Positions 1-10,142 of a stretch of DNA of 64,000 nucleotides are shown here, piece after piece. Source of the stretch: Antedon mediterranea (taxonomy: Eukaryota; Echinodermata; Crinoidea; Comatulida; Antedonidae); contig NC_092680.1 in NCBI RefSeq assembly GCF_964355755.1, positions 15,973,001-16,037,000 of the forward strand, given 5' to 3'. Position 1 is the stretch's first letter. Each line of letters begins with the position of its first letter. The notes beneath the pieces were generated by a model. It made no database searches, was not told the DNA's origin, and worked only from the letters and a program-made list of their open reading frames with translations. A program made the position numbers and the translations under genes.

Positions 1-2435
1 ATCTGTATTGTAACCAAGGAACTAATAGTATGCCTATAATAAATACTTAAATATATCTAACAAGTGCAAATAATAATTTCTGGTTTACATTTTAATTTAA
101 TACAATAATAAAGAGCAAGCGTAATAATAATAATAATACACAAAAGTAAGTCATTTCCTCGAGAAACAGTATCGTTAAGTTATCAAATATAATCTTCTAT
201 TAATCTCCACTTTTGTCTGAAATTATACAATGTACTTCTTTTAGAAGCAATGTTTTTCTCTACGTTATAATTAAATTTTAACCGATTAAAGAAAACCTGG
301 AAGACTGGCTTTTTGTGAGTTAATTTGTAACTAAATATAATTTTCTTAATCAACAAAATACATAGATTTAATAACATATCAGGATTTTCTGTATTGTAAC
401 CAAATAATATGGAGGTTTTATCAAGGTAAATCTTTGTTTTTGAAATGTTTTCCCACCAAGTTGTGAATTCATCCCATAGTTTGGTTGCAATGTTACATTC
501 AACCAAAAGATGGGTCATAGTTTCACTATTTGATTCACAATAGGAACACATATTACTCGGCACAATATTCATTTTATGTAGTCTACTATTAGTTGACAAG
601 CAATTCACATTAATTTTATACTGAAATATTCTGGTTCTTACCTCCTGAGAACATTTAAATGGTAATACATAGATATTTTCCCATTTATCGCTATCTACAC
701 CTAATTCATCCTGCAATTTACTTTGAGATGTTGGTATTTTAAAGATTTTTTTAATTAAGGCTCTGTATATATTTTTTGTACTCATACTTTCTAATTCTTT
801 CTCTTCATTCTTTACTTCCACTATAAACCCTCTCTTTTTATAATTTGTTCGTAAAAACCCTAGCTTCATGTTTGCTTTCCACTGTGGGGGTATTGCAGAT
901 ATCGTCATTCTCCAGTGCATGAAATTACTTGTCGATAAGCCTCTCTTTATCCACGTATTAAAGGGAATGATATTACCGTTTTCATAAAAAAGGTCGCTTA
1001 CTAAACATATCCCAACATCTCTGAGGCTCTTGTAATAAAATGGCTTGCCATGTATATGCATGTGCCTATTAAACCATATATATTGGGACCCTTCGTTTAC
1101 TGTATCAGGATGTATTAATTCGAAATAAGCGTTTAACATATCCTTATAAAACAATGGAATATTTTTCCAACTACGGACACAGTCCGCGCTTACATTACAA
1201 TAAAAAATAGTGTCGCCTCCTTGCTTATTTAGGAACCTATGTAGTAGAGATCTCCATGCTGCATTGACATTTATGTTATATCGTTGTATCCATTTTACCT
1301 TTAATGCCTTAAACATACTTTTGATATCTACCATTTTTAAGCCGCCTTCTTCAATATTCCCAATTAATGTTGTTCTTTTTATCATACCTTTACCACCGTT
1401 CCATAAGAAATTAAATAGAATTGTTTCAATTGATTTAACTACATGGGGCGGTATATGTATGACAGATGCTAAATATATAAATTGGGATATTGCGAATGTT
1501 TTAATTAAAATTATTTTTCCTGCTAAGGTTAGTTGTCTGGTTCTCCATATGTTTAATATTGTTTTTAGTTGTTTAATTTTCGTTTCGAAATTACATTTTT
1601 CCCGTTGTCTTTCATTATAAGAAAAGTAAACTCCTAATGCTTTTACTGGTTGTTGTGGCCATTGCATATGTATTGGTTTGTTTTTACATCGCCTATTTGA
1701 ACCAAGCCATATAGCCTGCGATTTGCTTATATTTAATTTCAAGCCCGATATTTTTGAAAATTTCTCTATTAAGTTAATTATATTTTTTGCTGACACTTCA
1801 TCTTTCAAAAAGCATGTGGAGTCGTCTGCATATTGAGTTATTTTAATTTCTCTATTATTTACTGCAATCCCCTTAATAGTTTTATCGTCTCGTATGGCAC
1901 ATGCTAGTAATTCTATTGATAGGATAAATAAGTAAGGGCTGAGGGGGTCACCCTGTCGTACACCCCTTCCAACTGGAAAATAACTTGATGACTGCCCATT
2001 ATTTATCACGCAACTACTTATATCAGTATATAATGCTTTTATGAATTGAATAAATTTTTCTCCGAGGTTTACTTTTTTTAAAACCTGAAACAAAAAACCC
2101 CATTCAAGCGAATCGAATGCTTTTTCATAGTCCAAAAAAAGCATAATTCCTGGAATATTTTTTATTTTGGTAAACTCCATAATATCTTCAATTGTTCGTA
2201 CTGACTCGCCAATGTATCGGCCCTTTACAAAACCGGTTTGATCAATGTGGATAAGGGAAGGAATAAACTGGCTCAATCTAGTGGATAGTGCTTTCGATGC
2301 TATTTTGTAGTCCACATTTAGTAATGATATGGGTCTCCAATTCTTTAATTTGCATCGGTCTTTGCCTTCTTTTTCAATAAGAGTTATTACCGCCTGTCTC
2401 TGTGAGGTACTCATTTTTCCGCTATTTAAACCTAT
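1..2435 (-). mobile_element. 5'-truncated non-LTR retrotransposon (LINE, L1/Tx1-like)
   Basis: A minus-strand LINE remnant whose only coding part is the reverse-transcriptase half of ORF2 (183-2414). The reading frame stays open a few codons above the first ATG, to about 2435, and then coding similarity stops. The endonuclease domain expected upstream of the RT is absent, which is the usual result of incomplete target-primed reverse transcription. The sequence from 182 down to the window edge is the 3' untranslated part and includes a short TAA-triplet run on the plus strand near 125-140. The true 3' end and any target-site duplication lie outside the window. Confidence 0.85.
183..2414 (-). 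CDS. LINE ORF2 fragment: reverse transcriptase plus C-terminal zinc-binding region
   Basis: 743 codons without a stop. Seen: the RT fingers motif 'NWRPISLLN' near residue 25, the first palm motif 'LDYEKAFDSLEW' near 94-105, 'RQGDPLSP' near 153-160 and the catalytic 'YADD' at 195-198. The first palm aspartate and the YADD pair that bind metal are intact. A long thumb/connection region follows, then a C-terminal Cys/His cluster ('CSYCES...MTHLLVEC', about 620-640) of the zf-RVT type found in L1/Tx1-like plant and animal LINEs. The protein would copy its own RNA at a nicked target. Without the N-terminal endonuclease it is unlikely to be autonomous. The intact frame suggests a fairly recent insertion. 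The ATG at 2414 is just the first ATG inside the truncated frame, not a native start. Confidence 0.9.
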   Translation of the reverse strand: MSTSQRQAVITLIEKEGKDRCKLKNWRPISLLNVDYKIASKALSTRLSQFIPSLIHIDQTGFVKGRYIGESVRTIEDIMEFTKIKNIPGIMLFLDYEKAFDSLEWGFLFQVLKKVNLGEKFIQFIKALYTDISSCVINNGQSSSYFPVGRGVRQGDPLSPYLFILSIELLACAIRDDKTIKGIAVNNREIKITQYADDSTCFLKDEVSAKNIINLIEKFSKISGLKLNISKSQAIWLGSNRRCKNKPIHMQWPQQPVKALGVYFSYNERQREKCNFETKIKQLKTILNIWRTRQLTLAGKIILIKTFAISQFIYLASVIHIPPHVVKSIETILFNFLWNGGKGMIKRTTLIGNIEEGGLKMVDIKSMFKALKVKWIQRYNINVNAAWRSLLHRFLNKQGGDTIFYCNVSADCVRSWKNIPLFYKDMLNAYFELIHPDTVNEGSQYIWFNRHMHIHGKPFYYKSLRDVGICLVSDLFYENGNIIPFNTWIKRGLSTSNFMHWRMTISAIPPQWKANMKLGFLRTNYKKRGFIVEVKNEEKELESMSTKNIYRALIKKIFKIPTSQSKLQDELGVDSDKWENIYVLPFKCSQEVRTRIFQYKINVNCLSTNSRLHKMNIVPSNMCSYCESNSETMTHLLVECNIATKLWDEFTTWWENISKTKIYLDKTSILFGYNTENPDMLLNLCILLIKKIIFSYKLTHKKPVFQVFFNRLKFNYNVEKNIASKRSTLYNFRQKWRLIEDYI

Positions 2436-5400
2436 AATAACATTTTAAAGTATAGTGTTTATTGTTTAATAGGGCGGAGGTGGGGAGGCAGAGTTCATTT
2501 GAGGGAGATGCTTATTCGAGGAATTTTTTAGTTTTAATAATATCGTAACATTTATAATCAAATAAAATCCTCTAATAGATATGAAAAGTGGTAAAAAATT
2601 ATAACAAATGCTTGGTAAATTATAGTTAACAGTGTAATGAATTCTATTATAAATAGTATATACAATATTGTGTGTATAATTAATGTAGATGGGCGTTTAT
2701 TAGATAGTTGGGTAGGTGGGGGGGGGGGGGGTGTAGGCGATTATTATTCAAAGTGATGTTTTATTGGGAGGCGTTTATTCAAATAAATACCATCATAATA
2801 CATTATTTCATTTAAACATCTTTTAAAACTAACTTCCGCGACAGTGTAGGCCGTTTCGGCCCAAGAAGGAAGATGTTTTTAGACTGCTTGCAATATGGGC
2901 CCTAATGGGACACAGATAGCCTACAGTTATTCCTGCCAGCTTACTCAATAAAACTCGGCTATCGGGATTTTATTTTTTAACTACTGTACCTTCACACGCG
3001 CGGTCCGATCCGAAAATAAACAAAAAACTAAAATAGCTATAGCCACTAACGACCAACTTAACTGAAACCAGGTAGTTGCAAGGTGAACCTGTGAACTCAT
3101 CGTGAACCTGGAAATTACTTTGACCGCGTACAATTGAAATTGAGTTGAAAATCTACCGATGAATCAGAAATTTTGTTTAAAACTCTTTATAATATATTCC
3201 TAAGATAGAAATATGGAACAATATCGTAATAGTGAAAACTGTTTTACATTTCGCGGTACACCTGAGATAGTTCAGGTAGGTATCCAAGGCAGAAATTTGT
3301 TCCAAAGTTTTTCCATTGTGCTCGCCTATGTCAGAATTAACCATAATTTATATATAGATTCTAAATTACAGATCTCATTTCTTTTCATGAACCTGAAACT
3401 TGACAGGAGACAGGACCACAATATACAACAAGTGCATTTATAACTTATTGTGAAATCCTGTATAAATATGTTAAATAATAAATGCGTTATTGCTATGTAA
3501 TTCAATGTCTGAACCTTCAGGGCCATAGTCACCAGTATGGTTGGTAAGTTTTCAACCTGTCAACTTTTGGCAGAAGCTTGAAGGAAATACAGATACACCT
3601 CTGCCTATAAATAACCTTGTAAATGAATGAACTCCTACTTCTCATCTTCTACAATCTCAACCAATTTCATTAGATATGTACCCCCTACAGACAGACCAGC
3701 ATTATACACTGGGTTGATGAGTGCACATGGTTGTGGTATAAAAACTCATGTACTAGGGAAAGACAAGAATGCCTGGTGATGACTCTTGCCCAAGATGAGT
3801 GGAGGTGGACAGAGATGACATCAAAAAGCAATTAGTATGTCGACCCGGTGAACTATATGGCTTTTGGACATGTAGCATTGTGAGAATAGTGTTGAGGCAG
3901 GTGCTTTTGTTGAAACTGAACTTGTATTACCTATACAACCAGTGACACAAATCGGGACACAAATATCTTAAATGGAAAACATCTGTAAAGGACAAAACCA
4001 CACTAATTCTGCTTTCTCTCTACAACTTGCTTCTACAAATGCAGACGGAGAAAGAGATTCTAAGTTAAGTATGTATATGAGAGGACATGTATGTGTGGGA
4101 CTTGCTGGATTTACACCAATTGATCAGGGTCATTGAGCATGGTATCATTGGAATAACACAAATTAATGATTTCATCAGAGCTGGCAAATCTAGTTAACAT
4201 TTAAAGAGAGATGATATCCCGGTTAATGAAGAATGCTGCAATTCGCACACAGGTGTTTGTTGGCCATGGCATGATGAAATTGGACAGAAAATGTTTGAGG
4301 CATTGGTAAAAGTCTTGTAGAAGGCAAACTGTCTATATGGGATCCTAAGAAAAAGACGAATATTGGCAAAAAAAATATATATGACGGTGAATACAGGTGA
4401 CAAACTTATCAAAGTAAAAGAAGACTCCTATAGAGATTATTTGCCGGTGAAATGAGGTCTTTCAGTTATTTTGCCAATTTGTTTCTGAACAAGGTTGTTG
4501 GGAACGGAGATCAGTCTGTGGAAGTTTGATGGATACAGTAGTAGAGAACGAAGGAAGGTCAACTTACTGTATCGCATTCAAGATTAGAAATATTTCATTG
4601 AAGGACTTTGGCAGAGTTAGTTGTCATTTAACTGAAGAAGTTTATGAGATGTTTTAATATGAAGAAGTGTACAGTCAGTACTATAGACCTCCTGATGGTC
4701 AACATTTTGTGTTAATCACCATGTTGTTGTCATAAGCATATCATTTTGTATATTTCAATCTAATTTTATTTAACAAGTTTTAATAAGAAATTTAACCCAT
4801 TTAAAAAAAAAATGTTGTTTTATTTGATTTTATGTGATTTCAATCAACGTCATAACTTGCACATGTTTTAATAAGAAATTTAATCCATTTTTAAAAAAAT
4901 GGCGGCCATTTTGAAATTCAAAATGTCAGAATACTAATGAATATAGGTTTATAATAATTCTTATATAGCAGAGAACCCATATGAACTTAAAATATTATTC
5001 ATAATGGGTGTTACTTTGTCCAATATGGTACATTTATTGGATATTTTACGTATTGGCGGCCATCTTGGATTTGACACCCTTAAGCTTTTTTAAAAAAATG
5101 GCAACATATTTTTTTCATTACTTTACATCCTAAAGACACTAAATCAGCTGGAATTTTGCTTTTAACAAAAAAATGACACGAAATTACATAGTGGCCTACA
5201 CTATAAGCTGCTAATGCATTTCTTTCTGTTGCAAGATTGTTAAACAACTTTTTTCTATTGGTGGAAATAATATCAAGATGTTATTTTATAAATTTAGTTT
5301 ATTTTCTCAAGAAATGCCGACTTAATATGATTAGGAAGATACTAATGAACGGACTTTAATCGTATATCATACTGACTCAGACTTTAGTCATCCCACTAAC

Positions 5401-5767
5401 TTATTCCTATTCTAAATTATGTGTGATATTTCAGCAATAAACGTTTCAGACAAACAATTCATCACCCCGCCCCAAAATCCGAGCATATTTAAAATAGACA
5501 TAAGTTATTTAACAACTGTATAAAATACGTAACATTTTCAACAATTGTCAGCAATAGATGGAATTGTGAAAATACGTTCACAATTGAATTAAATTAGGTA
5601 TAATTCATAACAAACCGTTGAGGGAGCTAATTTTACTATGTTTATACAGTTTTTTTATATTACTGTAGGCGGATAATTCTGCAAAATCAATCATGCATTG
5701 ATTAACCGCTGGCGACTTAAAAAAAAATTCAAAATTTCAAAATATAATAATTTTAATATAGGCTATA
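2436..5767. other. Gene-poor stretch with decayed coding-like and repeat sequence
   Basis: No intact gene seen. 2440-2800 is G-rich and holds inverted-orientation copies of the 'ATAAACGCC' repeat also present near 37.75 kb, with a 12-13 nt poly-G run near 2720. 3540-4700 has short open stretches broken by stops and looks like decayed coding sequence that I cannot identify. The last piece, about 4547-4657 on the plus strand, contains 'IRNISLKDFGRVSC', which resembles the end of an Ig domain. 4890-5070 has two 'ATGGCGGCCAT'-type motifs. Confidence 0.5.
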
Positions 5768-5929
5768 TATCGTTTAAAATTAATTAATTACATTTTCAGT
5801 ATATCACCGGGCGGTTTAGAATTAATGTTCTTTGCCTGATTTGTTTATATAAACACATTAGGCAAAGAACATTAATTGTAAACCGCTCGGTGATATACTG
5901 AAAATTTAATTAATTAATTTGAAACGATA
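5768..5929. repeat. Long imperfect inverted repeat (about 70-bp arms, about 22-nt loop)
   Basis: The arm 5768-5837 pairs with 5860-5929 with about four mismatches over 67 bases. Shared cores are 'TTTTCAGTATATCACCG' and 'AATTAATGTTCTTTGCCT'. The two arms are joined by a short AT loop. This is a foldback/MITE-like structure. A truncated copy of one arm lies at 50187-50220 ('AATCAGGCAAAGAACATT'), so the family is dispersed. It sits 24 bp past the terminator of the neighbouring tRNA-like gene. A transcribed hairpin RNA is possible, but nothing here shows it. Confidence 0.85.
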
Positions 5930-5952
5930 ATGAGGAAATCTGTGAGAATGAG

Positions 5953-5957
5953 AAAAA
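5953..5957 (-). terminator. Pol III T5 terminator of the tRNA-like gene
   Basis: Five T residues on the minus strand begin 4 nt past the acceptor stem, after the discriminator base and two further bases. This is the normal spacing for Pol III termination. Confidence 0.7.
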
Positions 5958-5960
5958 GTC

Positions 5961-6031
5961 GCCCCAACCGAGACTCGAACTCGGACCGCCTGCTTGATAT
6001 GCAGATGTCCTAACCATTATACCACTGGGGC
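5961..6031 (-). tRNA. tRNA-Asp-like gene, anticodon AUC
   Basis: 71 nt that fold as a cloverleaf. The acceptor stem GCCCCAG pairs with TTGGGGC (one G-U). The D arm contains TGGTTA. The anticodon stem TCTGC/GCAGG closes the 7-nt loop ATATCAA, placing AUC at 34-36. The variable loop is 4 nt. The T stem CCGAG/CTCGG closes the loop TTCGAGT. The internal A box (TGGTATAATGG) and B box (AGTTCGAGTCT) fit Pol III promoters. The base after the acceptor stem is G, as in Asp tRNAs, and a T5 terminator follows. Eukaryotes normally use GUC for Asp, so A34 is unusual. It may be a variant, a pseudogene or the founder of a SINE. Confidence 0.75.
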
Positions 6032-6726
6032 TTTCATGGTATTGTTCAAACTCGTTGGTTTGGTGCAAATTGATATTTTAATTTGATTGTATTGAAGATG
6101 CTATTGTTAATACTTTGGTAATATAAATCTATGCTTCATAACCTAGGCCTAATCCCATTCAAAGGATAAAGAAAGTAAGCTACTAATATTACACTGGGCA
6201 TTTTTTCTCATTTTCATTACTATCCGAGATAAAGAAATAGAATGAATAACAAGCAAGATTAGTTTTGAAACAACAAATTGATTTAGGGCTAGAATAAGCT
6301 AAACATTTTGGTCAGCAAGCGTATCTAGCTCAGGCTTATATTGTTTGGTCCTAGTAAGTACAATAAGGACGGTTTCTCTATACGTTGATAAAAATTGATT
6401 ATATTCTGAATTACGTATACCGATTTCCCACAATTTTGCACTACATAAACGGAACACCAAGTAATTCTTTTCAGTTGCATAAGTACCGTGATTTTACCAA
6501 AACAGGTTATCAACTGACAGCAAGACTTTCTATGAACATTATATTTTATTTTGCAGTCAGGCTTGCTCTATGTGTGTGTGTGTGAGACTGTGAATGAAAC
6601 ACAAATATAGATGATATAATGATTTGGATAATTAATATTTATTCTGAAAAGTCCAGTGAGCACGGATCACGGCAAAATATACCTATTGCCCTCTTTGGGG
6701 GATAAGTGATTAAGTAGAAAACCTAT
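6032..6726. other. Intergenic, no gene seen
   Basis: AT-rich spacer between the tRNA-like gene and the 3' end of receptor gene A. It has a short TG run near 6570. Open frames here are short and show no domain, signal peptide or motif. Confidence 0.5.
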
Positions 6727-6732
6727 TTTATT
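6727..6732 (-). terminator. Poly(A) signal of gene A
   Basis: AATAAA on the minus strand about 30 nt past the stop codon of receptor gene A, at a normal place for 3'-end processing of a short 3' UTR. Confidence 0.55.
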
Positions 6733-6761
6733 AATTTATATATATTTTAGGTGTACCAATT

Positions 6762-8105
6762 CTATAGATTGATTGTTTCTTGTTTCGCAAATCGGACTCG
6801 TCTTGTATTTGTTTTAGGTGTACGAGAATTACTGTTAAAACTCGGAAATAGAAGAGCAACTAAGCTACGACTCTTTTTGGTGGAACAATCATGCGCATCT
6901 ACACCAGAATAAACGTCATTAATGGAGCGTCGTGCGGGAGTAGATCTTTGCTTGTTTCGTCTACAAACCATTAAGTACACAATAGTTATTGCAATAATAA
7001 CAAATAGGGCAGTTATAACTAATGCAATTTTTAGTCCTACTTGCGTAATCTTTGTATCATCCTCATCTATTTTAGATGTAGTTTTCGGTGACGGAACATC
7101 ATTACTTTGAATCTCATTTGGTGACGGAGATACGTATAATATTGAGTCTCTTGATCCACGGCGACGACTTGCATCCGTCATAACTTCACATGTGAAGCGA
7201 GACCTGTCGTCGGTTGCTTTAATATTTATAATTTTTAAAGACCTATGTCCATTTTGTGGTTGTGCTCGTTGGCTTATTATGAGGTCGGTATTAAGTATGG
7301 ACCAACTGTATCTAGGTTTTTCGTACAATGAAAGACCGTGCGCATTACAAGTAAACAGCGCTTCGGTGCCAACTGCGGTTGAGATTACGGCTGGTGTAAT
7401 CGTAACAGTCAAAGGCCTACTTTGTGAAATTAAACTGTTAGGTATTGTAATGTAACACATTTGGTGTTTCCGAGTTAGTAGGTTAGTAACCTTACACGTA
7501 TACGTAACTCCAAAATCATCGTTGGTTAGGATAACTCTATGGGACAGTGATGACAATTCGACCTGATTTAATAAAGTTTTACCAGACCGGCTCCACGTCA
7601 GTTCTGTGATTGGTGACGCTACCAAACCTGAATCGCAATTCAAATCCAATGAAGCATGTAGTCTAATCCCTTCTAGTGATTGTTTAGTATAGCAATGTGG
7701 ATAGTAATTGGCATTCGTTTCTTCCATTACCTCCAGCTTGGCTGATTGCAAGTCAACGATTGTTTTGTTACTGATATAGCCACATGTATACATTCCGGTA
7801 TCAGTCAAATGAACGCTCTTTATGACAAGATCAAAACTCCTTTCATGTGAAGGTTTTATCGAATAGCGACGACCAACTTTGCGATCCAAAAGTGAGTTAA
7901 TATGTCCGTCATAACTTAGAATAGTTACCAATTCAAACAGCCATACTACGGTTTCGTCGGAAACCTTCTCGGCGATTTCACATCCTAATCGAACTTGTTC
8001 GAACGGTGAAACTACCACATTAACTGGATCCAACTTTATGTCTACACCACGACATATGAAGAAAATATTGAAAAGGCATATGAAAACAATTTTGGAAATA
8101 TACAT
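6762..8105 (-). CDS. Receptor A: three-Ig-domain single-pass membrane protein
   Basis: 447 aa from the ATG at 8105. The frame is open further upstream but has no earlier ATG, and this start gives a good signal peptide (about 1-20). Domain 1 is V-like: C42, W55, C108 with 'TDTGMYTC'. Domain 2 has four cysteines: C138, C157 (W171), C204 and C217. Domain 3 has C253, W268 and C306. One membrane helix spans about 357-381. The basic tail holds 'DVYSG' near 397 and 'RRVRFA' near its end; RVRF at 436-439 fits the RVxF protein phosphatase-1 docking consensus. The whole receptor is in one exon. It is a likely type I surface recognition or adhesion receptor (inference); the ligand is unknown. The tail is closest to that of gene C. 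Domain 2 has the CTX/CAR-like extra cysteine pair. Confidence 0.85.
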   Translation of the reverse strand: MYISKIVFICLFNIFFICRGVDIKLDPVNVVVSPFEQVRLGCEIAEKVSDETVVWLFELVTILSYDGHINSLLDRKVGRRYSIKPSHERSFDLVIKSVHLTDTGMYTCGYISNKTIVDLQSAKLEVMEETNANYYPHCYTKQSLEGIRLHASLDLNCDSGLVASPITELTWSRSGKTLLNQVELSSLSHRVILTNDDFGVTYTCKVTNLLTRKHQMCYITIPNSLISQSRPLTVTITPAVISTAVGTEALFTCNAHGLSLYEKPRYSWSILNTDLIISQRAQPQNGHRSLKIINIKATDDRSRFTCEVMTDASRRRGSRDSILYVSPSPNEIQSNDVPSPKTTSKIDEDDTKITQVGLKIALVITALFVIIAITIVYLMVCRRNKQRSTPARRSINDVYSGVDAHDCSTKKSRSLVALLFPSFNSNSRTPKTNTRRVRFAKQETINL

Positions 8106-9125
8106 TGCTTCAAGTATCAGACGTATAAACGGTAGTGTGTCACAATGAAGACGGTAATATCTCTGTATAATAGACAATAAACCCACTGCTTACACTATAT
8201 TAGAATAACAAGGCAATCAACCGAGTAAAACGATATATTGAAAATCAGCACTGTGACAATGTATTTTTAATATTATTATACAAATCTTAGATATGCTACT
8301 ATTTTATCGTGGATTGGCCATATTTACCCTTTTTACTCTCAGACACAGAATAATGCAAAAACAAAAGCCTCATTTATGAAACACATGGCTGTAGCTTGGT
8401 CATTTGATTGTTATTTTCATATAACGTGCAGTTCACTATTAGTTATACTAAACAGTAAACATGATATTTACTGTTTGGTATTAATACTACTTGCACATTA
8501 AGGTTTTTAGTCTCTACAGCTCACTATGTCGGTCGGTCGGTCGGTTGGTCGGTAAACACTAATTTGAACACGCGACTGCAGCCATCTACAACAATTGAGA
8601 TTGTGGTGCAACGGACAGTTGGTGACTGTTCAAAACTTATATATAGAAAAACATACCTACAAGTGTGTCTGATGTATACGAACTGTTCTTTATAAATAGG
8701 CCTGCAATGATATCGTTTTCTTCATCTCTCGCCAAGAATCGAAAAAGATAGGAATTTTATTGAATTACAACACAATTTTCCAACTAAATAGGAGAAATTC
8801 TCGAGAATCTAGAGTGAATTTTGTATTTGTGTTTTGTATAAAGGACACATCCCTAACCATATGATATGAATGCTCATATTATATATTTTCAAAAACAGGA
8901 CTCGTTAAATCAATCTATATGTAATTTATTAATTCGGTTATGCAAATAAATGATAGACGAAAAAAGAAAAGTAATGGAGCACTGAATGAAAATAATGTTT
9001 CATGATTAATGTTGTAGAATAACATGTGGGCCATGTGTTCAAATCATTCACTGCAGTTTCCTGTTTAATTTCCTACAATCATGTTCAACTTGCAAAACAT
9101 TTAAACATCTACAAAATCTAAAAGT
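8106..9125. other. Intergenic upstream of gene A; short GGTC tandem repeat
   Basis: Contains the gene A promoter region (no convincing TATA box seen). At 8527-8552 there is a GGTCGGTCGG-type tetranucleotide repeat followed by unique-looking sequence. A similar block in reverse orientation (GACAGACCGACC) lies near 46415-46440, next to 'ACATAGTGA', so both belong to one dispersed repeat. No gene seen. Confidence 0.5.
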
Positions 9126-9405
9126 CATATTGGTCAGCATACATTCGATATCACAAGGTTATATTCTCCAACGTCACGGTTACCTTCTATTGAAAGACGA
9201 TTATCATTCACAGAAGCCAACATCCTACCATCAGAACTCAAGAACATATTCGATGTTACAATGTTGCCAAAACAAAGAGTCTCCATGGGTCTTATTTTCA
9301 ACTGCACATTCTAAAACTACAGTTTCTCCTTGGAAAACCTTAGCAGAATCTGGTCCATACCTGAAACTTATACATAAGGCTAGGCTAGCATATTGGTCAG
9401 CATAC
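9126..9405. repeat. 17-bp perfect direct repeats flanking an inserted V-domain fragment
   Basis: CATATTGGTCAGCATAC occurs at 9126-9142 and again at 9389-9405. Between the two copies lies a fragment nearly identical to part of receptor gene B. This looks like a target-site duplication produced when the fragment was inserted. Confidence 0.85.
9143..9389 (-). pseudogene. Displaced copy of the V-domain region of receptor gene B
   Basis: About 247 bp matching 11376-11621 of gene B with scattered substitutions and small indels. The copy starts about 30 nt after the gene B start codon and stops before the second framework cysteine. It therefore has part of the signal peptide and most of the V-like domain, with no start codon, poly(A) or downstream domain. 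A 1-nt gain and a 2-nt change near 9262-9290 shift the frame. It is in the same orientation as gene B, about 2.2 kb away. It is not a functional gene, but it could serve as a donor for gene conversion into the gene B V domain (inference). Confidence 0.85.
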
Positions 9406-9716
9406 TCCCGGAGAAAATATAATATAAATAATATTTAAAGAAAAACACCATAAAAAAGAAAATTAAGTGACGTGAAACTATTAATTTTACTTTAAAGAAA
9501 TAATGTTTAATTAGTTACACCAGTACAAGTTTGATTGAATTGGATTGAAAACGGTAGTAACCCGTGTTTTTATCTGTGAAATAAAATAACGGTGATATAA
9601 AATAACGGTGATAAACTAAACATGATTTATAAGGTATTAAATATAACCAAAAATACATACATTTCATTGTATTGTATTTTATTATTTAAATATATTATAG
9701 TGTATAGGTCAAATGT
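9406..9716. other. Intergenic, no gene seen
   Basis: AT-rich spacer, with a short direct duplication 'ATAAAATAACGGTGATA' near 9580-9613. Confidence 0.5.
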
Positions 9717-9905
9717 TCGGAAATGTCCGAGTGGTTAAGGTAGTGGCCCCGTCTAAAGAGGCAACATACACAGTTTGTACGCGTTATGTGCACTTTAAAT
9801 GAAACAGCTCATCAATCTAGACGAGTAGGGGTAAGGGGGGGGGGGGTGGTTACACCAGTGAACTGGCTCACTAAAAACCCCAGTATTTAGGGAGATTACC
9901 ACTTA
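9717..9905 (+). mobile_element. tRNA-derived SINE-like element
   Basis: The head 'TGTCCGAGTGGTTAAGG' (9724-9740) matches the A box and D arm of a Ser/Leu-type tRNA. The body contains 'GTGCACTTTAAA' and 'GACGAGTAGGGG', both shared with the SINE copies at 26.6 kb and 44.7 kb, and then a poly-G run. No good B box is seen, so the copy is diverged or belongs to a subfamily. Confidence 0.6.
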
Positions 9906-10142
9906 TCTTATAGGACAGATGATCACTTACTATTATATAATATAAATCATTTGCCACATGCGCCTAAAGACATAAAAAACATATAAACAAATCAAATTAA
10001 AATCATATATTATAAAGAAAGAGATATTTCTAAATCGTAATTCCAAACATTCATTAAAAATTCTGAAATAAATAATTTGAATAATGATTTTGGATTAGTG
10101 AATATCAATTATCTGTAAATCTCAATAGTATGGTAAATGTTT
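9906..10142. other. 3' flank of gene B
   Basis: AT-rich. No minus-strand AATAAA was found near the stop codon of gene B; the gene must use a variant signal or a more distant one. Confidence 0.4.
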
